A stretch of 54,252 bases of DNA from Clostridiales bacterium (GTDB lineage: Bacteria > Bacillota > Clostridia > Lachnospirales > Lachnospiraceae). Where the stretch lies: assembly GCA_012520815.1 (NCBI GenBank), contig JAAYNM010000086.1, positions 1 through 54,252 of the forward strand, read 5' to 3'. The translations under genes and the position numbers were made by a program. Positions within the stretch are counted from its first letter, which is position 1, and the number at the start of each line of letters is the position of its first letter. This document shows positions 1 through 8,370 of the stretch, one piece after another. The notes below the pieces were generated by a model that had not been told where the DNA came from, did not search any database, and worked only from the letters and a program-made list of their open reading frames with translations.

Positions 1-99
1 AGTGCTTCTGTTTTTATATTCTGTAAAATGCAATTAGAAAATAAATTTGAAATTTAAAAACTTACAAGTTTCTAGAAATTGGGTAACTCTACTATCTAA

Positions 100-1911
100 T
101 TAGGTACGAGTTTCGCAATTATCTACCATAATGATTTGAAAATATAATGGTACATCTAGCATTTCACTAATCTTTGAAGTTTTTTCATAGACTATTATAT
201 TCTTATCTTGATTCGATATCTTTTTAAAACCATTATCTACAAGATAATCCATGTAATTATCAAGCAATTCCTTATCTTCTACGCTATATCTATACGTGTA
301 TTCACGTCTCATAGCTCCTATATCTTTGCTTTGCAGTTTTATTTCAGAATACATTTCTCCTAAAGTTTTAATTTCATCATAATCTGTTTCCATTGAAGCT
401 ATAATTTCATCGATCTTAAAGAACATTTCAATGAACTTACCACATGACATATTTAGACTAATACCTGTGAGTAGTCCTGCAGATAAAATAAATGTAGTCA
501 ATGCAAGTTTAATCTTTGTTTTTAGCCCGATTTGCTTTTCTTTTCCAAATTTGATATTGACATTTTGAATATATTTTTTGTGGTTTGAATAGTATACTTC
601 AATCTTAAAGCTATATTTAGTATAATCAATTCTACTTCCACAATGTTCACAGACACCACCATTTAACAGGTTCACTGTGGAACCGCAACTATGGCAAGTG
701 TATATCTCTATATCGCTGTTTTGCCTTGCAAGCGCCTCATTCTTGTATGAAACAATAAGGATAACTGATTCCGTCTTTTCTTTGGTCTTGTTTCCTTCAA
801 TTATAGTAAGTCTTAATTTCGTGCTCACTCTTATATTACAGCCATCTTGATTTAGAACAAATCCAAGAAATTTTATTTTTTGCAAATCACATTCTATTAT
901 ATTCTTATAATTTTCAATAATAGGAGTAGCATCAGTATTGAAGAAAACATTTACTTCATTAGCATTTTGAGCAAAATGAATATTTTTAAGTTTATATTCT
1001 AAATCTTGAGTAAATTTTTCATCAGAAAACTTCGGGTAGTATCGCTTTATCTCATTTACTATTTCACTTTTCTCTATTCGCTTATAAATGGCCAAAAGAA
1101 ATTTTGACCATACAAGTGTAAAGAAAATTCCAATAACGACTATAGTTAAAATAAAAATCGGAATAACTTTATACGAAACCATCATACTAATATTTACTAC
1201 GTAGGCATATTTACTGTCACCTAAAATAATAGCTGCTATAATTGAAATAATAAAAATAAATACCAGCACAGGAATCGATATTCCAAAAAAAATAAAAAAT
1301 TTCTTAAAAATCGAAGTTGACATTCTTTTAATATCTTCAGTTATTTTAAAACTAGCGATTTTCTCTCTGAAGGATGATACCATAAATTTAGAGCCACAAT
1401 AATCACATCCATCTATGTAACTAGACAGTTTTCCCACATTTCCGCATTTTGGACATTGAACTTCATCCTCATCTTTACAAGGTCGAGTAACATCTGCCAG
1501 CGCAATTGTATTTCCTTTTGATTTTTTTATTACCTTCCCATTTTTCCATATTTCTTTTTTTGTTTTCATTGGAGTTGCATATGTAGATGTTTCATCTTCA
1601 GTGCCAAAATCAATTATTTCTTTCTTCGTTTCCTTCTTAGAATGTATATCATAATGCAATGTCAAGCCATTCTCTCGTAACCTTTTTCTACTAAGATACA
1701 TACTTTGATAAAATGACTGAGTAACATCATCTATAATATCCTCGTCACTCAATTTGTAATCATAATAGTCCGTATATTTATCAAGGAATCCTGCGGCTTT
1801 GTTTACCTGCAGTCTTTCCTTTTCGCGATAATCACTAAATGCATCGTTATATGGCACAGCTTGTCCTATCGTTTCCTGTGTTTTTTTACTTAAATCGAAA
1901 TTATCATTCAC
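100..1911 (-). CDS. Membrane protein with two zinc ribbons and a Tim44-like domain
   Basis: Function unknown. The 603-residue product has two four-cysteine zinc ribbons (CPKC/CDYC near 153-172 and CHSC/CEHC near 406-424), three likely membrane segments (about 203-230, 247-268 and 466-488), and between them a soluble stretch around 290-400 that resembles bacterial Tim44-like domains (key words KFTQDLEYKLKNIHFA). The start is a GTG, chosen because AAGGAG lies nine bases upstream and no better in-frame start exists. The C-terminal 110 residues are charged and unrecognised. It lies 13 bp downstream of a decayed glycosyltransferase on the same strand. The Tim44 assignment is by eye and moderate; the membrane and zinc-ribbon calls are firm. 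Confidence 0.75.
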   Translation of the reverse strand: MNDNFDLSKKTQETIGQAVPYNDAFSDYREKERLQVNKAAGFLDKYTDYYDYKLSDEDIIDDVTQSFYQSMYLSRKRLRENGLTLHYDIHSKKETKKEIIDFGTEDETSTYATPMKTKKEIWKNGKVIKKSKGNTIALADVTRPCKDEDEVQCPKCGNVGKLSSYIDGCDYCGSKFMVSSFREKIASFKITEDIKRMSTSIFKKFFIFFGISIPVLVFIFIISIIAAIILGDSKYAYVVNISMMVSYKVIPIFILTIVVIGIFFTLVWSKFLLAIYKRIEKSEIVNEIKRYYPKFSDEKFTQDLEYKLKNIHFAQNANEVNVFFNTDATPIIENYKNIIECDLQKIKFLGFVLNQDGCNIRVSTKLRLTIIEGNKTKEKTESVILIVSYKNEALARQNSDIEIYTCHSCGSTVNLLNGGVCEHCGSRIDYTKYSFKIEVYYSNHKKYIQNVNIKFGKEKQIGLKTKIKLALTTFILSAGLLTGISLNMSCGKFIEMFFKIDEIIASMETDYDEIKTLGEMYSEIKLQSKDIGAMRREYTYRYSVEDKELLDNYMDYLVDNGFKKISNQDKNIIVYEKTSKISEMLDVPLYFQIIMVDNCETRT

Positions 1912-1924
1912 TTTTTATTACTCC

Positions 1925-2283
1925 TTAATTTAGCACGTTAAAAACTATATCAAGTATTCTAGGTCCTGTTAAATCCTCGCCCTCCCAAAGGCTAAATCTC
2001 AAGGAGCCTTCAACAACACTGTCCTTAAACTGTGATTCCATTAAAATATTTTGAACTATAAACTCCTCTGCTATTTCACAATGTTTTAGAACACTTATGA
2101 GCTTCGCATCCACAGTTTTTAGTATATGCGAAACTGCATCATCCGTAATCGAGCACCATATAAGACCTTTATATTTGATTTTTTGTCTATATGCATATAG
2201 CAATTAAAAGTTTTAGAGAGTAATTTTAAATTACTCTCTAAAAAATCAATATTACTATATGCAGTAATAATTAATGCCTGCAT
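1925..2283 (-). pseudogene. Remnant of a core-2/I-branching-type glycosyltransferase
   Basis: Two pieces in different reading frames look like the two ends of one glycosyltransferase. From the ATG at 2283 the first ~38 residues read MQALIITAYSNIDF and end in CYMHIDKKS, the usual opening of the core-2/I-branching beta-1,6-GlcNAc-transferase family. Near 2165-2185 the frame changes, and a second frame gives W-C-S-I-T-DDAV, then EEFIVQNILMESQFKD and SLRFSLWEG, the usual C-terminal part. The middle (roughly 150 residues in relatives) is missing. The 92-residue frame at 1925-2203 would have to start with TTG without a ribosome site, so I treat the whole as one internally deleted pseudogene rather than a small gene. 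Confidence 0.6.
2211..2243 (-). terminator. 16-bp perfect inverted repeat, possible terminator of the aldolase gene
   Basis: TTTTAGAGAGTAATTT and its exact reverse complement flank a single T. It lies about 45 bp past the stop of the aldolase gene and inside the glycosyltransferase remnant. The minus-strand tail (CTTTTAATTG) is only moderately U-rich, so terminator activity is uncertain. Confidence 0.4.
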
Positions 2284-2287
2284 TTTC

Positions 2288-3268
2288 TTATTCGATATCC
2301 AATAATTCCTGGTAGAATTTTGAATAGTCGCCTCTCTTTTCTCCAATAAAACTGATTGCTGTACGTGGATGGCTATTTAATATACCTGTAAGCAAGTATG
2401 GAATATCATATCCCCATACATTTCCCTCATTCTTAATGTTCTGGATATGTTTTTCAACTAAATCCATAATTGGAACAAGGTTGTACTTTGGATTCTTGAG
2501 GAACCCAAGTAATGATTCCATATAACAGTTTCCTGCCCCTCTTCCCATACCAGATACTGTTGCATCTAACAAGCTTGCGCCATTTGTAAGTGCTTCAATA
2601 GTATTTGCGAAAGCTAATTGTTGGTTATTATGAGCATGAATACCAACAGTTTTGTTGTATTTTGCTGCCATATTCATATACTTGTCTGTTAATCTTTTAA
2701 TCTGTTCTGAATAGAAAGATCCAAAACTATCTACAAGGTAAATAACATCAACTGAAGAGTTTCCGATAAGTTCAAGACCATTATCTAAATCTTCATCATT
2801 AACTTTTGATACTGCCATAATGTTAATAGTCGTCTCATAACCTTTTTTCTTTGCATCCTCAGCCATCTCAATAGCTGTTGGAATCTGATGGATGTAACAA
2901 GCTGTTCTTACTAAATCAATAACACTATCTTTTCTATCAATGATATCATTCTTATAGTCAGTTCTTCCTACATCTGACATAACTGAAATCTTTAAATCAC
3001 TATTGTTTTCTCCAACTACCTTACGAATAGCCTCTTCATCACAGAATTTCCATGGTCCGAAGTCATCTTCATTGAAAAATTCTCTAGATGCCTTATAACC
3101 AAACTCCATATAATCTACGCCAGCCTTAATATTGGCTTTATATAAATCTTTAACAAACTCATCTGAGAATCTAAAGTTGTTAACTAATCCTCCATCTCTA
3201 AGAGTACAATCCACAACCTTGATATCAGGTCTATAAGATATTAATGTTCCATTGTCTTTTTGCTGCAT
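2288..3268 (-). CDS. HMGL-like DRE-TIM aldolase
   Basis: A 326-residue metal-dependent aldolase/lyase-like TIM barrel of the HMG-CoA-lyase/4-hydroxy-2-oxovalerate-aldolase group. The DCTLRDGG motif at residues 20-27 supplies the metal-binding Asp and catalytic Arg, and GIHAHNN near 208 supplies the two metal-binding histidines. The length matches the stand-alone aldolase domain, with no C-terminal DmpG communication domain or LeuA regulatory domain, so neither 4-hydroxy-2-oxovalerate nor isopropylmalate chemistry can be assumed. GGAGGAAAA precedes the ATG. Such genes often sit in polysaccharide loci; here the neighbour downstream is a broken glycosyltransferase, which fits. Substrate unknown. 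Confidence 0.8.
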   Translation of the reverse strand: MQQKDNGTLISYRPDIKVVDCTLRDGGLVNNFRFSDEFVKDLYKANIKAGVDYMEFGYKASREFFNEDDFGPWKFCDEEAIRKVVGENNSDLKISVMSDVGRTDYKNDIIDRKDSVIDLVRTACYIHQIPTAIEMAEDAKKKGYETTINIMAVSKVNDEDLDNGLELIGNSSVDVIYLVDSFGSFYSEQIKRLTDKYMNMAAKYNKTVGIHAHNNQQLAFANTIEALTNGASLLDATVSGMGRGAGNCYMESLLGFLKNPKYNLVPIMDLVEKHIQNIKNEGNVWGYDIPYLLTGILNSHPRTAISFIGEKRGDYSKFYQELLDIE

Positions 3269-3370
3269 TTAACTTTTCCTCCATTATCTCTATTGGTGCA
3301 ATGCTTTAAACCGGCAAAGCATTTTCTATAGAATACATTATTTACTTTGTATTGTCAATTATTATTTCCT

Positions 3371-3419
3371 AAATAATAAAATCCTATGACCCTTGATAGA
3401 AAATCAAAAGTCATAGGAT
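3371..3419 (-). terminator. Rho-independent terminator of yebC
   Basis: ATCCTATGAC and its complement form a 10-bp stem at 3381-3390/3410-3419, extended inward with G-U pairs, followed on the minus strand by TTTTATTATTT. It lies 12 bp past the yebC stop. Confidence 0.85.
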
Positions 3420-3430
3420 AACATTTAAAA

Positions 3431-4171
3431 TTAATCCTCGTCTGGCATATCCCAGTTATGGTATACAGCTTGTACATCATCATCTTCATCTAAAAGATCT
3501 AGGATTCTATTAATTTTCTTTATATCATTTTCATCTGATAATGTTACGTATGTCTGTGGAATCATAGTAACCTCTGCACTTGCCATAGGAACTTTTGCAT
3601 TTTCGATAGCAATCCTTACATCATTAAATGCTTCAGGAGTTGTAACGATTTCGTAACTATCCTCTTCTTCTGCAAAATCTTCTGCTCCTGCATCGAGAGC
3701 TGTCATCATAATATCATCTGCATCAAGCTTACATTCCTCTTTATCTATAATAATCTGTCCTTTTTCATCGAACATATATGAAACACAACCCGATGTTCCT
3801 ATACTACCGCTACCCTTTGTAAACGCATTTCTTACATTAGAGGCTGTTCTGTTACGATTATCTGTAAGCGCATTTACAATAATAGCTGTACCACTTGGAC
3901 CATATCCTTCATATGTAACAACCTCATAGTTAACGCTGTTTGCATCTCCTGCAGCCTTTTTTATACCTCTCTCTATTGTATCATTAGGCATATTATTTGC
4001 CTTCGCCTTTGCTACCACTGCAGCTAATTTACTATTGTTTGCGGGATCAGCTCCGCCTTCTTTTACGGCTACGGCGATTTCTCTACCGAGAATGGTGAAA
4101 ATCTTTCCTTTTGCTGCATCATTTCTTTCTTTTTTATGCTTGATATTAGCAAATTTTGAATGTCCTGACAT
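3431..4171 (-). CDS. yebC: YebC/PmpR-family protein
   Basis: A 246-residue member of the YebC/PmpR/TACO1 family. It begins with the family signature MSGHSKFANIKHKK and keeps the conserved NMPNDTIERGIKKA helix and YEGYGPSGTAIIV strand. Length and three-domain layout are normal. Family members act as DNA-binding regulators or, as shown for some, help ribosomes through difficult sequences; which applies here cannot be read from sequence. It starts 43 bp after the CNNM/CorC-like gene and is followed by a strong terminator, so the two probably form one transcript. Confidence 0.95.
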   Translation of the reverse strand: MSGHSKFANIKHKKERNDAAKGKIFTILGREIAVAVKEGGADPANNSKLAAVVAKAKANNMPNDTIERGIKKAAGDANSVNYEVVTYEGYGPSGTAIIVNALTDNRNRTASNVRNAFTKGSGSIGTSGCVSYMFDEKGQIIIDKEECKLDADDIMMTALDAGAEDFAEEEDSYEIVTTPEAFNDVRIAIENAKVPMASAEVTMIPQTYVTLSDENDIKKINRILDLLDEDDDVQAVYHNWDMPDED

Positions 4172-4214
4172 CTTAAATCTCCTTAAATATTATATTTTAG
4201 TAAATGAATTTTAA

Positions 4215-5546
4215 TTAATTCTCAGAATCCCTAACAGTCAGTTTGACTAAGGAAATCATTTTATTTTCAATAGCAAGAACCTCATATGTATATTTATCGC
4301 ATACTACAATAGGTTTGTCACCTTCTTCAGGGATCCTATCTAACCGCGCTATTAAATAACCATTTAATGTATCATAATCATTATCTTCAAATGCTACACC
4401 AAGTTCATCCTCAATCTGCTCAAGAGGAGTCATACCTTTTACAAGATATACATGATCAGCATGTTTAACAATGTTATTATCTTCTACATCATATTCATCT
4501 AGGATATTGCCTACTATTTCTTCAAGAATATCCTCCATAGCTACTATTCCCGCAGTCTGACCATATTCATCAAGCACTATTTCCATATGGATCTTTTCGT
4601 ATTGCATTTCTTTAAATAACGCATCAATATTCTTGGTTTCAGGAATAAATATGGCTTCCCGAAGTATAGGTTTTATATCCTTAATTAGCCATTCTGCTTT
4701 GTCTTCTTTGTGAAAACATTCTAGTGCATCACGCAAATGTAAAATAGCAACAATGTTATCTATATCATCAATAAACACCGGAAATCTTGAATTATTCTCA
4801 TTAAGCATAAATTCAACCGTCTCTTTTAGAGTCCAGTTTCCATCCACGGCTACAATATTCTTTCGATGTGTCATTATATCCCCGGCATCTTTATCATCCA
4901 GTTCCATAATATTAGATATCATCTCCGCTTCGCGTTCTTCTAATATGCCTTGCTCGTGACCTTCATTTACAATGGATATAATCTCATCCTCTGTAACATT
5001 ATCCCATTCTTCTTTTGGATCAATACCTAAAATACGAAGCACTATGTTTGAAATAATATTGATTATACCCGTGATTGGTCTCAATATTATCACTATAAAT
5101 GTAATAATATTTACAAAAAAATATGAAAATCCTTCTGAATACTTTAAACCTAATCTTTTTGGTACCACAACTCCAAAACTTAGTAATATAATCAGGATAC
5201 AAAATATTACTATCATTGCTGAAACAACAGTATATGCGGTATTACTGAGAAGGTTACCAAAGGCCGAAACAAATGTTGATGATAACTTATGAATAAAAAT
5301 ATCAGATTGCACATATCCAGTAATAACTGCCATAAATGTGGCTGTTAACTGAATGGTGTTAATGAATCTAACTGGTTCATCTATTATCTTTAGTAATTTT
5401 GCTGCTTTAATTGAACCATCGTCAGCCTTTCTTTGTATCTCTGATTCATTTAAATTCTTAACGGCTGAACCAAAACCATACATCATAATATTCATTAAAA
5501 TAAATCCTATAAATATAATGATGCTATAAATGGGACTACTGTCCAT
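4215..5546 (-). CDS. CNNM/CorC-like (hemolysin family) membrane protein with CBS domains
   Basis: A 443-residue protein with the CNNM/TlyC layout: an N-terminal DUF21 membrane domain with four hydrophobic segments (about 5-28, 65-85, 100-130 and 140-170), a CBS pair (about 205-335, starting MELDDKDAGDIMTHRKNIVAV), and a C-terminal CorC_HlyC domain (about 350-440). Family members are linked to magnesium or cobalt efflux; the hemolysin name is historical. AAAGGAG precedes the ATG, and a promoter is readable upstream. The window holds a second member at 52729-54009 with a more usual N-terminus (SAFFSSAETALT); this one lacks that ASETAL-type signature. Confidence 0.88.
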   Translation of the reverse strand: MDSSPIYSIIIFIGFILMNIMMYGFGSAVKNLNESEIQRKADDGSIKAAKLLKIIDEPVRFINTIQLTATFMAVITGYVQSDIFIHKLSSTFVSAFGNLLSNTAYTVVSAMIVIFCILIILLSFGVVVPKRLGLKYSEGFSYFFVNIITFIVIILRPITGIINIISNIVLRILGIDPKEEWDNVTEDEIISIVNEGHEQGILEEREAEMISNIMELDDKDAGDIMTHRKNIVAVDGNWTLKETVEFMLNENNSRFPVFIDDIDNIVAILHLRDALECFHKEDKAEWLIKDIKPILREAIFIPETKNIDALFKEMQYEKIHMEIVLDEYGQTAGIVAMEDILEEIVGNILDEYDVEDNNIVKHADHVYLVKGMTPLEQIEDELGVAFEDNDYDTLNGYLIARLDRIPEEGDKPIVVCDKYTYEVLAIENKMISLVKLTVRDSEN

Positions 5547-5602
5547 TATTTTATCGACTCCTTTGTTATATCATAGGGTGAATTTTATCCACCAAAGTTA
5601 AA

Positions 5603-5632
5603 ATATACCATATAAAATCCTTATTAGTCAAC
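5603..5632 (-). promoter_or_regulatory. Promoter of the CNNM/CorC-like gene and yebC
   Basis: On the minus strand TTGACT (5627-5632), an 18-bp spacer and TATATT (5603-5608), about 55 bp upstream of the start codon. Confidence 0.6.
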
Positions 5633-5649
5633 AAGCATTATTAATACCA

Positions 5650-5812
5650 TTATGTCTTTAATTTAAGACTAACCAATAATGCCTTATCAACCGCATCTAG
5701 TATATCACCATCCAAATTATATACCTTATCCTTAAGCCTTTTTTAACCACAATTTTAACACTCCAATCAAATTCAATTTCTTAAAGTGTTTCCAATATCT
5801 CTATAGTTATTC
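5650..5812 (-). other. Possible degraded reading frame in the 292-bp gap
   Basis: The gap 5547-5838 has no intact gene. On the minus strand it reads like damaged coding sequence: a stretch EIEFDWSVKIVVKKGL follows an in-frame stop and continues after a +1 change as KDKVYNLDGDILDAV...LKLKT before TAA at 5650. Codon use looks coding but I cannot name a family. It may be chance. Confidence 0.25.
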
Positions 5813-5838
5813 TCTTGGGGGCATTTTTTATTTTGCTT

Positions 5839-7338
5839 TTATTGATTTTCTTTTAATATTCTTTCGATAGCTTTAATCATATCTCGCGGCACCATCGCCA
5901 TTTCTCCCCATTCATCCCTTGACTCATCTCCTGCCACACCATGTAAATATGCTCCTAAAGATGCTGCTACTAGCACATCATAATGAGTTGAGAGGAGTCC
6001 TGCTATCATTCCCGCAAGAACATCACCAGATCCCGCCTTTGCCATACCACTATTTCCTGTCATATTAATAAAGGTTTGACCTTTTTTATCAGAAATCACC
6101 GTCCTAGCACCTTTTAAAACACATATTATGCCATATTGCTTAGCTACATCTTGACACGTACTTACTATGGAATATTTTATTTCATCAATACCTTTTCCAT
6201 TAAGTCTAGACATTTCGCCTAAATGAGGCGTGATAATTACATTTTCGTGAAGCAACTGCCTTAAACCATCCATCTTCGAAATCGTATTTATAGCATCTGC
6301 ATCTATTACTGCTGGCTTTTTGGATTCTAAAACAAGTTGTAAAAGATCCTGTGTTCTCTTACTTACCCCCATCCCTGGCCCGGCCAGAATCACATCGGAG
6401 CATTCTATTAAATTTGAAATATCTTCCAATAATTTATCTTTATCCTGAGCAAAGCTATAAACTATAGCCTCTGGGATTGTAGACGCTATAATAACTCTAT
6501 TCACCTCAGGTGTAGCCACTCGAACCAATCCACATCCCATAGAAAAGGCGGCCGATGTAGCAAGACAAGCAGCTCCGCTCATTTCTTCATTTCCTGCTAT
6601 AATTAATAACTTTCCAAATGTACCTTTGTTTGAATCTAAAGGTCTATCCTTTTTCACCCTAGGCATATCACAAACTTCATATGATTTTAAAATTTCGCAT
6701 TCATTGTATGCTTCGCTTGGAAATCCAATATCAGCTACCGTCACCCTACCAGAGTATTCGGCACCAGGATACAATATAATACCCAATTTATAGTCACCAA
6801 ATGTTATGGTTTCATTTGCCTGAATTGCTACTCCCATAACATTACCGCTATCTCCATTAATTCCTGATGGAATATCTACTGATATCACATAGTGATTCTC
6901 ACTATTGACGTTGTTTATTAACCCCGCATACTGTCCCTCCACCACTCTGTTTAATCCAATTCCAAAAATTCCATCTATAACTACATAATATTCTGATATT
7001 TCATTTTGTTGAATACTCTTGATATTAAGATTTTTTATTACATTGTTTTGGACCTTAAATTCATCAGTTGCTCCATCCTCATCACCGATAATACAAACAG
7101 CAATCTTTGTATATCCCTCAATATAAAGCATTCTTAGTACTGCCAATGCATCTGCACCATTATTACCAATTCCACATATGGCAACAATAGAAGTTTCCTT
7201 ATCTTGAAACTGTTTTATCAATACATTCTTAATTCCAAGGGCCGCTCGTTCTATTAATGCTAGTGAAGGAATTCCGATTTTATTTATAGTATAAGAATCA
7301 ACCTTCTTCATATCTTTTCCTGATAAGATTCTTTTCAA
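5839..7338 (-). CDS. nnr: Bifunctional NAD(P)H-hydrate epimerase / ADP-dependent dehydratase
   Basis: A repair enzyme for hydrated NADH and NADPH. Residues 1-210 form the YjeF_N epimerase domain (GIGNNGADALAVLRML, then VDIPSGINGDSG), and residues about 225-495 form the ribokinase-like dehydratase (GNEEMSGAACLA, DADAIN, and AGSGDVLAG near the catalytic Asp). The length of 499 is normal for the fused form. The start is taken as TTG at 7338 because GGAAGGG lies just upstream and relatives begin MKRILTG in the same way; the next ATG would remove nine conserved residues. It follows acpS by one base, the usual Firmicute pairing, and ends the rex operon. Confidence 0.93.
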   Translation of the reverse strand: MKRILSGKDMKKVDSYTINKIGIPSLALIERAALGIKNVLIKQFQDKETSIVAICGIGNNGADALAVLRMLYIEGYTKIAVCIIGDEDGATDEFKVQNNVIKNLNIKSIQQNEISEYYVVIDGIFGIGLNRVVEGQYAGLINNVNSENHYVISVDIPSGINGDSGNVMGVAIQANETITFGDYKLGIILYPGAEYSGRVTVADIGFPSEAYNECEILKSYEVCDMPRVKKDRPLDSNKGTFGKLLIIAGNEEMSGAACLATSAAFSMGCGLVRVATPEVNRVIIASTIPEAIVYSFAQDKDKLLEDISNLIECSDVILAGPGMGVSKRTQDLLQLVLESKKPAVIDADAINTISKMDGLRQLLHENVIITPHLGEMSRLNGKGIDEIKYSIVSTCQDVAKQYGIICVLKGARTVISDKKGQTFINMTGNSGMAKAGSGDVLAGMIAGLLSTHYDVLVAASLGAYLHGVAGDESRDEWGEMAMVPRDMIKAIERILKENQ

Positions 7339-7339
7339 A

Positions 7340-7705
7340 TTAATCCCTTCCTTCTGCTACTACAAATGCTGTAGCGTAATCATTTATATTCGATATACTT
7401 ATATGAATCTTACAAATACCTAGTTTTTTTGCTGTTTCCTTTGCATCTTCATATAGAACAACGTATGGTTTGCCAAAATCATCACGTAGTACCTCTATCT
7501 CATTGGGCTCAAAGCCCCTAAAGCCTGTTCCGAAAGATTTCGCCACACTTTCCTTAGCTGCAAAGTTAGATGCTATTGTTTGATGATTACCACCCATAAA
7601 ATCTATTTCTTTTTTAGTAAAATACCGTGTCAAAAAAGCCTGTTTTTCACAGGCCTTTCTAACGCGGTCTACTTCAATTATATCATTTCCAATTCCAATT
7701 ATCAT
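7340..7705 (-). CDS. acpS: Holo-[acyl-carrier-protein] synthase
   Basis: Transfers 4'-phosphopantetheine from CoA to the conserved Ser of acyl carrier protein. At 121 residues it has the family's normal length and both signatures: GIGNDIIEVDRV at the N-terminus, with the Mg-binding Asp, and FAAKESVAKSFGTG near residue 48, with the metal-binding Glu and phosphate-binding Lys. It sits in rex-(coiled-coil gene)-acpS-nnr with gaps of 1-2 bp on each side, so it is translated from the shared message. Confidence 0.95.
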   Translation of the reverse strand: MIIGIGNDIIEVDRVRKACEKQAFLTRYFTKKEIDFMGGNHQTIASNFAAKESVAKSFGTGFRGFEPNEIEVLRDDFGKPYVVLYEDAKETAKKLGICKIHISISNINDYATAFVVAEGRD

Positions 7706-7706
7706 A

Positions 7707-8324
7707 TTAATCTTTTTCCCTGTATTTCTTGTATTCTCTTAAAACATCTCTATCAAACGTATCTAATAAAAACTTCTCCATCTTTTTGTTTTCTTCTCGA
7801 CGTTTTTCTCTGAGTAAAATACGCTTTTTTAGTTCTATGCGAGTCTGATCAATCCATTTATTTAATGCGTCTATATCTGCTTCATTGGAGTCCAATTTGT
7901 CAAACAACTCCTCCATACTTATATAGGCTAGTTTTGCATTTGAGGTATTTATATTATCTGGTATATCTAATGCTTTATCCTCAATAAGAATTAGTTTATC
8001 ATTAATATCGTCAATTAATTCTTTGCTCTTTTCAACTTTTTTTGATGCTCTAGAATTCTCCTTTGCATCCATATTACTAACTATTTCCTTCATCAGAGTC
8101 TTCTTTAAGCCCTTTAATTCATCACGTTCTTTATTGATTCTTCCTTGACTTTTTATTGCATTGTTAACCTCAACTTCTAGTCTTTTTATTTCATTACTTT
8201 TTTCAGGTGTATTAAACAATGAAAGCCATTTTCTATCCAATGTAAGAACTGGTACTCTAGTCCTTTTAATCATAGTAACTATTTTTTCTGCTGTAATTTC
8301 ATTATCTTCTATTCGTTTAGCCAT
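7707..8324 (-). CDS. Conserved hypothetical coiled-coil protein
   Basis: Not recognised beyond being a charged, mostly helical 205-residue protein without signal peptide or membrane segment. Residues about 40-100 (Lys/Glu-rich, KERDELKGLKKTLMKEI) and about 145-200 look like coiled coils, and the C-terminal 50 residues are very basic and acidic (KKRILLREKRREENKKMEKF). It lies between rex and acpS in the same operon. The ATG (8324) has GAAGAAGG upstream; that region is part of a 29-bp tandem duplication that also copies the end of rex. Confidence 0.75.
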   Translation of the reverse strand: MAKRIEDNEITAEKIVTMIKRTRVPVLTLDRKWLSLFNTPEKSNEIKRLEVEVNNAIKSQGRINKERDELKGLKKTLMKEIVSNMDAKENSRASKKVEKSKELIDDINDKLILIEDKALDIPDNINTSNAKLAYISMEELFDKLDSNEADIDALNKWIDQTRIELKKRILLREKRREENKKMEKFLLDTFDRDVLREYKKYREKD

Positions 8325-8370
8325 ATCTAACCTTCTTCCATGGATTTAGCCATATTTAGTCTTCTTCCAT
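8316..8370. repeat. 29-bp tandem duplication at the rex / coiled-coil gene junction
   Basis: The 26-bp blocks 8316-8341 and 8345-8370 match at 23 of 26 positions, with a 29-bp period. Each copy carries, on the minus strand, an ATGGAAGAAG end of rex, a stop, and the ATGGCTAAA start of the next gene. The extra copy leaves an eight-codon frame, MAKSMEEG then stop, between the two genes. Confidence 0.8.

Noticed and set aside
1925-2203. Separate 92-residue hypothetical gene
   Set aside because: It would start with TTG and has no ribosome site; its sequence matches the C-terminal part of a glycosyltransferase whose N-terminus lies just upstream in another frame.
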